A stretch of 13,493 nt of DNA, taken from the NCBI GenBank assembly GCA_018650745.1, contig JABIFK010000026.1:1-13493 (forward strand), given 5' to 3'. A model generated the notes under the pieces. It searched no databases. It saw nothing but the letters and a program-made list of their open reading frames with translations, and was not told where the DNA came from. Shown here piece by piece: positions 1-6,814 of this stretch (within the stretch, counting starts at the first letter, position 1; each line of letters begins with the position of its first letter). Source of the stretch: Candidatus Latescibacterota bacterium. Its GTDB lineage: Bacteria > Latescibacterota > UBA2968. The position numbers were made by a program, and so were the translations under genes.

Positions 1-348
1 AATAAAGCCATCTTCTGGCACAGGTTCTGGGGCCCAAGCCGGGCAAACCACAATACGAGGCGTAGCATAGACAGGTTTAAAATACTCACGCCAAGATGTG
101 CTCCAATCTTCATCAGGAACCGGTTCAAGGTGCACTTCAGACGCAATATCTAACTCAGCAAGTAAGTTTTCACAAGCTTGTTGAATAGCTGTTTGTGTGT
201 CAATGCCCTCAAAATAAGCGATCAAACACACGCCTTGGTCCACCTCATCTTCATGCACACCCGCACATCCAAAATCAAATAACTGTGCAGAAACATCCTC
301 TACTTGCAGTACAGGCACAACAATGGTCACTCGAAACCAATTACCCAA
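1..348 (-). CDS. prmA: Ribosomal protein L11 methyltransferase, N-terminal part (cut by window edge)
   Basis: PrmA is a cytoplasmic SAM-dependent enzyme that trimethylates ribosomal protein L11. The reverse strand gives 116 codons with the family's N-terminal features: an opening beta strand (RVTIVVPVLQVEDV), then a GVHEDE segment. The diagnostic stretch DWSTSWREYFKPVYATPR followed by IVVCPAW matches the usual DWxxxWkxyFkPv...R.vi.PsW block. The Rossmann methyltransferase domain should follow beyond base 1 and is not visible; complete homologues are near 300 residues. I chose TTG at 346-348 because a TGA lies two codons upstream in frame and the weak GAGG-type ribosome site fits poorly elsewhere; the GTG seven codons in (MGNWFR removed) is the alternative. 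A strong promoter lies just upstream. PrmA beside dnaJ is a common arrangement, here separated by two genes. Confidence 0.85.
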   Translation of the reverse strand, partial: MGNWFRVTIVVPVLQVEDVSAQLFDFGCAGVHEDEVDQGVCLIAYFEGIDTQTAIQQACENLLAELDIASEVHLEPVPDEDWSTSWREYFKPVYATPRIVVCPAWAPEPVPEDGFI

Positions 349-422
349 TCCTCACCATCCCATTAATACATTGTTTTTTATTGAAATAGACACATAAACC
401 AAACGGATATACATGCATACAG

Positions 423-451
423 AATATAGGCTTCACATCTTATTTTGTCAA
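423..451 (-). promoter_or_regulatory. Sigma70-type promoter of prmA
   Basis: On the minus strand TTGACA (446-451) and TATATT (423-428) are separated by exactly 17 bases, close to the sigma70 consensus. It lies about 75 bases upstream of the prmA start and directly downstream of the terminator of the preceding gene, so prmA appears to be transcribed independently of the hrcA cluster. Confidence 0.75.
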
Positions 452-461
452 TTTAGCATAA

Positions 462-497
462 AAAAAAGCGACCCACCCTTTTGGGGCGAGTCGTTTT
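462..497 (-). terminator. Rho-independent terminator after the DUF6785-type gene
   Basis: Minus-strand arms CGACTCGCCC and GGGTGGGTCG pair around an AAAA-containing loop with two mismatches. They are followed by an eight-base T run (and preceded by an A run, so it could work in both directions). It lies between the stop of the large membrane protein gene (713) and the prmA promoter, ending the upstream transcript. Confidence 0.7.
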
Positions 498-598
498 TGG
501 CCGGCATCCCTGCACATAAAAAACCACATCCTGTGTGAGGTGAACTTCCATCATGTATATCGTCATATTACTTGGAACCATTAGGTATTTAATTCGAT

Positions 599-643
599 CA
601 CAAGTTCACAAGTTCACAAGTTCACAAGTTCACAAGTTCACAA
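599..643. repeat. Octamer tandem repeat, five perfect copies of CACAAGTT plus a partial copy
   Basis: Units at 599-606, 607-614, 615-622, 623-630 and 631-638 are identical CACAAGTT, followed by CACAA. On the transcribed minus strand this is AACTTGTG repeated, about 70 bases downstream of the stop codon of the DUF6785-type gene and upstream of its terminator. It is a simple-sequence tract of the kind that changes copy number by slippage. It is outside any reading frame I accept, so a coding effect is not evident. Confidence 0.9.
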
Positions 644-712
644 ATCAGAACCCACCAAGCAACAGAGCACGATAAAGGCTTTCACCTGAGTTCAGCAGAC
701 CCGAAACAATGT

Positions 713-2665
713 CTACCACGAATGCGTACCATGTCCTTGCCCAGGGAACCAGATCTGATCCACTACAAAGGACAAAAGAACCCCAAGCGCATGCCCGACC
801 AGCAGCCCTAAGAAAAATGGACGGCACTTGCGATATAAATCAACACCACCAATTCGCAAGATGATGGATTTGATACCCCAAGCCACAAATATGGAAAATA
901 TGGAGTGAACTGCGTGTGTGGGCGGAACCACCATGCCAATGGGCGCCAGAGGCCACCACGCAAATTGATAGCGCAGAAAACTCACGACACCAAAGATGCA
1001 AACACCTGCCAAAAGGAAGAGATAGCGCTGACTCTCCCAAGTTTCTTCTCCTTTTAGGGCCTTGACCAAACCATCATAAGTTCCAGGAGGATACCGAGTA
1101 AAAGGAAAATCGTTAAAGTTGAATGCGCCATAGGTATATCCCAAATACAACGAATAGGCTATAGCCGTAAAAACACCCACCACGAGGGTTAATACAATCC
1201 CCCAAATCAACCGGCCTTTATTCTCACCCACCATATCCGAAATGCGCGCAGCATGAACCAACGGCGGCATAAACATACCCTTGTTTTGAGATCGCACCGC
1301 ATCAACCAAACGAAAAGCAGTGAGCGTAGGCCCGTCAAAGGATTTCGGTCCAAATATGAAGGGCAACAAACCATTTGCCGTCATGGGCATGCTAAAATAC
1401 ACCACACCCGTCTCGGCAATCACCCGCGCAGTGCCCAAATAGGTAATAAAAATGCCCAATGTCAGTACGATGGCCACACCAAAACTCACACCGACCGCAT
1501 TCAGCCAAAACATGAGAAACACCAAACTGAACATCAACCCAAAAGCACATGCCCTGTATGAAAGCATTTCACCCGAATCATCAATGTCTGAACGCGGGTT
1601 AAAAGCTTTGTGAAACACATCTCTGATATGATGTCTGGCCATCCACAAGCCCAACAACACCATCGTGATAAATGCGCCCCCAGCTTGCAAAGATGTGGTG
1701 GCATCTCCCGAACCGCCTTTGTTGCTCAAATTGATACCCAACCGACGGAAAAACATCACTTGGGTACAATAAATCAGATAGAATACCCAAATTGAAAAAA
1801 GAACATCCACATTGGCAAAGTAGGCAAAACCAACCGTGTAAAAATTGAATCGTACATGAATGCGCGGGAAATGAGTCCCCATAGCCATCCATCCGGGACC
1901 TAGACTGATACTTGGGAAACCTGGAGAAAAATAACTGATTACATTCCACGTCAAAATTGTGAAGGGTATCAGTGCACCAAAAATAAAAAACTTATTTGTT
2001 AGCAACGGGACTTTGGCTTCGCCTTCGGCCAAATCACCTGCCGGATGCAAAATAGGATATGCCAAACGTTCATGTTCGGCCCATTGCTTGCGTAACATCA
2101 CGGCCAAACAAACACACCCCACCACAATGGCACCAATAAATGCCATCCACCCAAACAAAGGCACGAACCAAACGCCCCAAGGAATGGGCATTTCTGGGCT
2201 GGGCAATCCTTCGAACAAATATTGCATGGCCCCACCTTCATTTGAAGGAACAAGCCATTCGGGCAGATATTGGTGAAAGTAGTTGCCCCATTGATTTTCG
2301 GGTGTGGCCATATAGAAGGGCATAGCAATCATACCCAGAAAATAACTGGTCAATCCATAGGCCGGCACCGCAGCCCCAACCAGCCCCATAGCCAACATGG
2401 TCAATATTTCTGTACTTGTAAATGCCCAAGGGATTTCACGACGACGCAATAAACCATTGCACAAACAGATCACGACATAAGGAACAAAGAGCGCGATGGG
2501 AAAATGCGTGATATTCAAACGCCCCGTATGGGCTATATATTCAACATAAGTATTCCAAACAATCGCCACCAAGGCCAAAACCAGGCCAGCGAAGACAGCC
2601 CGTCCTGTGACTTTTTGAGGCACAACAGACGCCTCAGGGTTAGAAAAATTTTGATCAAGTGCCAT
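713..2665 (-). CDS. Polytopic membrane protein, DUF6785/DUF6784 type (OPT-transporter-like)
   Basis: A 650-residue integral membrane protein. After a short polar N-terminus the first membrane helix lies near residues 25-42, and about a dozen hydrophobic segments follow, separated by short charged loops. I recognise the conserved-looking blocks STEILTMLAMGLVGAAVPAY (near 83-102) and FYMATPENQW, and an internal ERLAYPILHPAGDL loop. I relate these to the DUF6785 (N-terminal) and DUF6784 (C-terminal) families of uncharacterised proteins, which look like distant oligopeptide-transporter relatives. The substrate is unknown. The ATG at 2663-2665 has only a weak purine-rich site (CTGGACAG). It follows the lipoprotein gene by 86 bases with no clear terminator or promoter between, so it may be the last gene of the hrcA transcript. 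It ends before a tandem repeat and a terminator. Family assignment is from memory of motif style, gene reality is near certain. Confidence 0.85.
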   Translation of the reverse strand: MALDQNFSNPEASVVPQKVTGRAVFAGLVLALVAIVWNTYVEYIAHTGRLNITHFPIALFVPYVVICLCNGLLRRREIPWAFTSTEILTMLAMGLVGAAVPAYGLTSYFLGMIAMPFYMATPENQWGNYFHQYLPEWLVPSNEGGAMQYLFEGLPSPEMPIPWGVWFVPLFGWMAFIGAIVVGCVCLAVMLRKQWAEHERLAYPILHPAGDLAEGEAKVPLLTNKFFIFGALIPFTILTWNVISYFSPGFPSISLGPGWMAMGTHFPRIHVRFNFYTVGFAYFANVDVLFSIWVFYLIYCTQVMFFRRLGINLSNKGGSGDATTSLQAGGAFITMVLLGLWMARHHIRDVFHKAFNPRSDIDDSGEMLSYRACAFGLMFSLVFLMFWLNAVGVSFGVAIVLTLGIFITYLGTARVIAETGVVYFSMPMTANGLLPFIFGPKSFDGPTLTAFRLVDAVRSQNKGMFMPPLVHAARISDMVGENKGRLIWGIVLTLVVGVFTAIAYSLYLGYTYGAFNFNDFPFTRYPPGTYDGLVKALKGEETWESQRYLFLLAGVCIFGVVSFLRYQFAWWPLAPIGMVVPPTHAVHSIFSIFVAWGIKSIILRIGGVDLYRKCRPFFLGLLVGHALGVLLSFVVDQIWFPGQGHGTHSW

Positions 2666-2751
2666 ACACTGTCCAGACTGAAATGGTGTACATATAAAAA
2701 GACAATCCCTGCGATGACTCCTTCAAGATTGCCTCTTTTATAAAAACGAAT

Positions 2752-3333
2752 TTATTTTTCAGGCTTCAATTTGGCGTCTAAATCAGTTGATGTTGCATCT
2801 GTATTTTGTAGACGCACAAAATACGAGTCTTCATTGCCATCGCCCTGAAGCACCATCACCTCACGATCCACATCGACTTCTTCATCGTGTTGCCATTCGG
2901 TGCGCCATTCCATTTTATATACAGTGCCCGGCGCGCGCTCCCAAGGTACAACCTGTTCCACATCAACCAGCTTGCGTGGTTCTGCACCGCTAAAATCAAC
3001 ACCCGTAGAAGAAAAGACCACAAAATCCATCGACTTGCTACTCGCGTTATAAGAAACAGATCCTTTTTCAACAAAATTGAGCTGCTCTTGTGGCTGCATC
3101 ATTGTCAAGGTATAGGTGCTGTCTTCCAACACCAAAATGGTCACTTCTTCATCAATACTTTCCGTGCGAATACCGGTTTCACTACCTGCATACAAATACC
3201 AAGTGCCAATAGGGGAACCTTCGCGCACATTTTCTTTTGGTTTTGTGGTGTCCTCTTTTTTTGCCTCACCACCACAAGCACAAAACAAAGCGCCGCTTAG
3301 TAACAGAACAATCATTAATCTTTGTCTTATCAT
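2752..3333 (-). CDS. Putative lipoprotein, unknown function
   Basis: A 193-residue protein with a typical type II signal: MIRQR, a hydrophobic run (LMIVLLLSGALF), then Cys-Ala-Cys-Gly-Gly, so lipidation is expected at Cys20 (Cys18 is less likely). A Lys/Glu-rich linker (EAKKEDTTKPKEN) follows. The mature part starts with GTWYLYAG, a pattern seen at the start of lipocalin-like or lipid-binding beta-barrel folds, and then alternates beta-like strands with many charged residues (EEVTILVLEDSTYTL). No catalytic motif is visible. A good ribosome site, GGGAG in the GAGGGAGCG stretch, precedes the ATG. It lies 108 bases after dnaJ and 86 before the large membrane protein, which suggests co-transcription and an envelope role, possibly with that transporter. 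I do not recognise the family. Confidence 0.8.
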   Translation of the reverse strand: MIRQRLMIVLLLSGALFCACGGEAKKEDTTKPKENVREGSPIGTWYLYAGSETGIRTESIDEEVTILVLEDSTYTLTMMQPQEQLNFVEKGSVSYNASSKSMDFVVFSSTGVDFSGAEPRKLVDVEQVVPWERAPGTVYKMEWRTEWQHDEEVDVDREVMVLQGDGNEDSYFVRLQNTDATSTDLDAKLKPEK

Positions 3334-3441
3334 TTACTCGCTCCCTCACCCGGCAATTAAATTCGATAGCCAATGCACGCAGGCATTAAGACCAAGAGCA
3401 CAGAAAACACACTCACAAAATCGTCCAGCTCATATTATAAA

Positions 3442-4605
3442 TTAGCCACCCAAAACTTCTTTAACCCGATCAAAAAATCCTTTGCCCCCTTCTGGGGCTT
3501 TACCGCTTTCTAATTCGGCCAGTTCCCGAAACAATTCTTCTGCCTTTTTACTCACCTTAGTGGGTGTCCATACCACCACACGTACCAACTGATCCCCCGT
3601 ACCATATCCATTAACCTCGGGCATCCCTTTGCCACGCATCCTAAAAATACGCCCCGATTGCGTGCCCGTTGGAATCTTCATACTCACCCGGCCCGTCAGG
3701 GTAGGCACTTCAATATCGTCTCCCAAGGCAGCTTGACTAAAGCTGATGGGCAAATCGTAAACAATGTCATTGCCATGCCGCTCAAAGCTTTCGTGTTCGG
3801 CTTCTTCGATAAACACCATACAATCGCCAGCAGGTGCGCCATTTGGCCCTGCATTGCCCTGCCCGCGCAGAGGGATATAATTCCCCTCTGCCACGCCAGC
3901 CGGAATATTCACCGACAAGCTCACCTGTTTTTTCTGCCGACCTTGCCCACCGCAATCGTCACACTTCTCACGAATGACCTGCACATTACCACCACACTCA
4001 GGACATGTTGTTACGTTTACAAATTGGCCAAACAAAGACCGTGTGGCCTGCCTTACCTGTCCCTGTCCTGCACATACTGTACACGTAACAGGCTCCGAGC
4101 CCGCCTTTGCACCCGACCCATCACACGTTTCACACCCTTCCAACCGTGATAACTTAATGGTCTTTTGCGCACCTTCTGCGATTTCTTCGAGCGTTAAAGC
4201 AACAGCAACTTTTAAATCTTCGCCCCTGCTTGATCGGCGGCCACCACGTCGCCCACCACCACCAAATAGGTCACCAAAGATGCCACCACCAAAGATATCA
4301 TCCAAGTTAGAAAAAATATCTTGGAAATCACCCGCGTGCGAAAAGTCAGACCACTGGAACCCACCCCCACGGAATTGACTACTGACACCTTCATGCCCAA
4401 ATTGATCATATGCTTGGCGCTTTTGGGCATCCATCAACACTTCGGCAGCTTCTGCACCTTCTTTAAATTGCTCTTCAGCTCCTGGGTTGTCTTTGTTGCG
4501 ATCAGGATGATGCTTCATCGCGTACTTGCGATACGCTTTCTTAATTTCATCTTCAGGCGCACCGCGCTCAACCCCTAAAACCTCGTAATAATCTCTTTTG
4601 GCCAT
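3442..4605 (-). CDS. dnaJ: Chaperone protein DnaJ (class A Hsp40)
   Basis: Cytoplasmic co-chaperone that delivers unfolded substrates to DnaK and stimulates its ATPase. The order of parts is canonical for 387 residues. The J domain (1-70) carries His-Pro-Asp at 33-35 and the QKRQAYDQFG helix. A Gly/Phe-rich linker spans about 73-126. The zinc domain has four CxxC pairs (C158/C161, C175/C178, C201/C204, C215/C218). Two beta-barrel substrate domains and a dimerisation tail follow. Oddities: the third zinc repeat reads CPECGGNV and lacks the final glycine of CxxCxGxG, and helix III-IV reads AEAAEVLMDAQKR where AYEVLSDPxKR is usual. The start MAKRDYYEVLG is the classical one. It follows grpE by 79 bases containing a hairpin. 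dnaK, normally between grpE and dnaJ, is not here. Confidence 0.98.
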   Translation of the reverse strand: MAKRDYYEVLGVERGAPEDEIKKAYRKYAMKHHPDRNKDNPGAEEQFKEGAEAAEVLMDAQKRQAYDQFGHEGVSSQFRGGGFQWSDFSHAGDFQDIFSNLDDIFGGGIFGDLFGGGGRRGGRRSSRGEDLKVAVALTLEEIAEGAQKTIKLSRLEGCETCDGSGAKAGSEPVTCTVCAGQGQVRQATRSLFGQFVNVTTCPECGGNVQVIREKCDDCGGQGRQKKQVSLSVNIPAGVAEGNYIPLRGQGNAGPNGAPAGDCMVFIEEAEHESFERHGNDIVYDLPISFSQAALGDDIEVPTLTGRVSMKIPTGTQSGRIFRMRGKGMPEVNGYGTGDQLVRVVVWTPTKVSKKAEELFRELAELESGKAPEGGKGFFDRVKEVLGG

Positions 4606-4638
4606 TGCCCATTCCAGTTATGATGATACACAACAACA

Positions 4639-4665
4639 AACAGGGCCGCATTTTACGACCCTGTT
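4639..4665 (-). other. Hairpin between grpE and dnaJ
   Basis: Arms AACAGGGTCG and CGGCCCTGTT (minus strand) form a 10-bp stem with one G-U pair and a 7-base loop. Downstream on the minus strand comes TTGTTGTTGTG, which is T-rich but broken, so full termination is doubtful. A partial attenuator or an mRNA processing or stability element separating grpE from dnaJ expression is the more likely role. Confidence 0.5.
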
Positions 4666-4684
4666 CCCAGGTTATCTCTAAAAC

Positions 4685-5284
4685 TTACTTGTTTGTTTCT
4701 TCTTCCGCCTTGCCTTGGCTCACCACCACTTTGGCAGGCCGCAAAACTTTTTCGCCCAAAATGTACCCATTTTCGACCACGTCCGTCACATTCCCAGCGT
4801 CAATCGTATCAGAGACCATTTGCATTAAGGCCTCATGTACATTGGGGTCAAAAGGTTGCCCAACTGTTTCAATTTCTTTCAAATTTCGATTTTGCAAAAT
4901 TTTGGGAAATTGTTCCATCAGCATGGCAACACCTTCTTGATACCCCTCCGTCTCTTCTTGGCCATCTTTGCGGTGCGCCAATGCACGTGCCACGCCATCC
5001 AAGATCGGCAACAAGTCTCGAATCACATCTTCACTGGCCGATTGGATGAGTGCATCAAATTCGCGAGAGGTTCTTCTTTTATAATTTTCAAACTCCGCAG
5101 CCAAACGCATCCAACGATCTTTATACATCTCTGCTTCTTGCTGGGCCTTAGTCAGCTCATCTACGGGTTCTTCTTCTGTTGCACCTTCGGCCTCAGCTTC
5201 TGGCATATCAACAACGTTGTCATCAACTTCTTCTTCAGAAGGTTCGTTTTCGGCATCTTCTACAGCAATATCCTTTTCTTCCAT
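4685..5284 (-). CDS. grpE: Nucleotide exchange factor GrpE
   Basis: Cytoplasmic dimeric co-chaperone that releases ADP from DnaK and acts as a thermosensor. The 199 residues show the family plan. An acidic disordered N-terminus (1-45, largely Glu/Asp) is followed by a long coiled-coil helix (about 46-85, with MRLAAEFENYKRR). The four-helix part comes next, and then the C-terminal beta domain. The PROSITE-like signature is present: FDPNVHEALM (145-154), NGYILGEKVLRPAKVVVS (172-189). ATG at 5282-5284 has GAAGAG six bases upstream and a second AAGGAG overlapping the hrcA stop, consistent with translation coupled to hrcA, only 17 bases upstream. Confidence 0.98.
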   Translation of the reverse strand: MEEKDIAVEDAENEPSEEEVDDNVVDMPEAEAEGATEEEPVDELTKAQQEAEMYKDRWMRLAAEFENYKRRTSREFDALIQSASEDVIRDLLPILDGVARALAHRKDGQEETEGYQEGVAMLMEQFPKILQNRNLKEIETVGQPFDPNVHEALMQMVSDTIDAGNVTDVVENGYILGEKVLRPAKVVVSQGKAEEETNK

Positions 5285-5301
5285 AAAAATCTCTTCACTC
5301 C

Positions 5302-6324
5302 TTATTTGCGTTCTAACATTTCACCCGTCAAATTTGACATATATTGCAACAAAGGAACCAAACGCCCATAGGGCAACCGTGTGGGACCAATAATGCCAAT
5401 CACCCCAGAGACATTGCCCACGTTGTAACGTGAGGTGAGCAAGCTGCACCCTTGCAACTCTGGTGAGAGGTGTTCTTCTCCAATTGTAATGAGAAAATCA
5501 TCTTCGCCCCGATCTTGCAAAAGATGGGCAACCGATTCTTTTTCTTCAAGCATACCAATGAGACCCGCCAATTTATCACTGGTAAAGTCAGGCTGATCAA
5601 AGAAATTCCGCGTGCCGTCCATATGCAATTCGACACCGGTAAATACGTTGAACATTGAATCTGTGCTTTCGGCAATGAGACGCAAAAGTTTGGGCGACCC
5701 TGTCGAGGCAGATTCCAAACGTTCCTTGGCAGACGACATGATTTCGCCCACAGACAATCCCGACAAACGCTCATTGACTACCCGGCGCGTTTCTTGTAAC
5801 TCATCGTCATTTAATTCGGAATCCACTTCCATGACCATCGTCTTCACCAACCCAGACCGGATGGTCATCACCACCAACAGCTTTGACTCACTCAGCTTGA
5901 CCATTTCCAAACGTTCAAAGACACCCTGCACAAACTGTGGCCCCAATGCAATGCCCAAATTATGAGACACATCGGCTAACAGCTTAGATACATGCCCCAA
6001 CAAAGTCTCTACATTACCTTCGCGAAAATGCGCGATACTTTCTCGAATGCTTTGTTGTGCCGCCTGAGCCAACTCTTCGCGTGACATGAGCATATCGACA
6101 TAATAGCGATACCCTTTGTCACTGGGCACACGCCCGGAAGAAGTGTGGGGATGCTGGAGATACCCCTTCTCTTCCAAATCGGCCATGGAATTGCGAATCG
6201 TGGCAGCACTCAGCCCCAAACCCATCTTAGAAACAGTGCGCGACCCCACAGGTTCACCCGTGGTCACATAGGTGCCAATAAGGATATCGAGAATGGCTTT
6301 TTCCCGTTGTGTCAACTCGGTCAT
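5302..6324 (-). CDS. hrcA: Heat-inducible transcription repressor HrcA
   Basis: DNA-binding repressor of class I heat-shock genes, folded with help of GroEL. The N-terminal winged helix (about 1-70) is clear: LTQREKAILDILIGTYVTTG, EPVGSRTVSK, LSAATIRNSMADLEEKGYL, then the wing HPHTSSGRVPSDKGYRYYVD. The central GAF-like dimerisation region and the C-terminal ending, GIIGPTRLPYGRLVPLLQYM, are also standard; length 340 is normal. The open frame extends six codons further (MCKETA), but ATG at 6322-6324 has AAGGAG six bases upstream and is the better start. It is the first gene of the hrcA-grpE-dnaJ operon. The usual CIRCE target is missing upstream; see the palindrome at 6395-6412. Confidence 0.98.
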   Translation of the reverse strand: MTELTQREKAILDILIGTYVTTGEPVGSRTVSKMGLGLSAATIRNSMADLEEKGYLQHPHTSSGRVPSDKGYRYYVDMLMSREELAQAAQQSIRESIAHFREGNVETLLGHVSKLLADVSHNLGIALGPQFVQGVFERLEMVKLSESKLLVVMTIRSGLVKTMVMEVDSELNDDELQETRRVVNERLSGLSVGEIMSSAKERLESASTGSPKLLRLIAESTDSMFNVFTGVELHMDGTRNFFDQPDFTSDKLAGLIGMLEEKESVAHLLQDRGEDDFLITIGEEHLSPELQGCSLLTSRYNVGNVSGVIGIIGPTRLPYGRLVPLLQYMSNLTGEMLERK

Positions 6325-6394
6325 GGCGGTCTCCTTACACAACAGGGGGAGAAAACAATACCTAAAAGGATCGAATAAGGCCTAACTTAATATA

Positions 6395-6412
6395 TCGTAT
6401 AATGATATACGA
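6395..6412. promoter_or_regulatory. Palindromic operator candidate over the hrcA -10 element
   Basis: A perfect 7-bp inverted repeat, TCGTATA - ATGA - TATACGA, covers the -10 hexamer of the hrcA promoter and the likely transcription start. A bound dimeric repressor here would block RNA polymerase. It does not resemble CIRCE (TTAGCACTC-N9-GAGTGCTAA), and no CIRCE half-site occurs between 6325 and 6440. HrcA autoregulation through this site is inference. Confidence 0.45.
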
Positions 6413-6430
6413 ATTGATTTTCCTTGTCAA
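6402..6430 (-). promoter_or_regulatory. Sigma70-type promoter of the hrcA operon
   Basis: Minus strand TTGACA (6425-6430), 17-base spacer, TATCAT (6402-6407). It gives a leader of about 70 bases to the hrcA start. It overlaps the end of the recombinase-like remnant and an inverted repeat. Confidence 0.75.
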
Positions 6431-6583
6431 GGTTATTCAAAAGGAAGTTTTCAACCCCGCTCAGGTCTGGAATCTGGCGTATATAGACCGTCGCAAGATT
6501 ACCCGGTCGATCTACAATGATCCGATCCACAATACACCTGAGCATTTCACGACGACTTTCAACATCGCATTCCTGGCGTTACT

Positions 6584-6602
6584 TTCACTTGTCTCAAGTG
6601 AA
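6584..6602. repeat. Perfect 8-bp inverted repeat within the recombinase remnant
   Basis: TTCACTTG - TCT - CAAGTGAA. It falls in the coiled-coil-coding part of the remnant (SELASLETSE), so it may only reflect repetitive codons; it is about 155 bases upstream of the hrcA -35 element. Confidence 0.5.
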
Positions 6603-6814
6603 GCAAGTTCCGAGTCTATCTCTTTGAGTTTCTCTGTGTTATTCCCAGAGTTTTCTTCAACATTCCGCTTAATATAGCCCGCCACTGGCTTTTTTTAGAT
6701 TCCAGTAACAAAAAACCTTTTCAATCCCACAGTATCATTGGATGCCCCTGCTGCATAGCCCTGTTATACTTTGGACATGGAAAGGATGTTGGCCACTTTG
6801 TAACATCTGTCACC

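Larger units (their letters stand above)
6387..6691 (-). pseudogene. Decayed recombinase C-terminus, probably large serine recombinase type
   Basis: Two minus-strand frames join across a frameshift near 6565-6570. The first (6691 to about 6566) reads YIKRNVEE, then a coiled-coil-like segment EKLKEIDSELASLE. The second (about 6565 to the TAA at 6387) reads RREMLRCIVDRIIVDRPGN, LATVYIRQIPDLSG and ends HYTIY. The coiled coil followed by a 'lr.lVdrIivdr.gn..v.ir.ip' stretch resembles the tail of large serine recombinases and related transposon resolvases. No catalytic domain is present, and stops interrupt all frames upstream of about 6700. I infer a scar of a mobile element. The similarity is by eye only; a different transposase family is possible. 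The hrcA promoter lies inside its 3' end. Confidence 0.5.

Noticed and set aside
645..827. Minus-strand frame running past the end of the large membrane gene, with tail FVVDIVSGLLNSGESLYRAL
   Set aside because: It overlaps the well-supported DUF6785-type gene in another frame, lacks a ribosome site and the protein-like tail is only about 25 residues.
6402..6677. Plus-strand 91-codon frame in the hrcA upstream region
   Set aside because: The opposite strand reads as a recombinase-like tail; the plus-strand frame has no ribosome site or recognisable motif and is best seen as its shadow.
6785..6808. GATGTT...AACATC inverted repeat downstream of the DUF697 gene
   Set aside because: Six base pairs, an 11-base loop and no U tract; too weak for a terminator.
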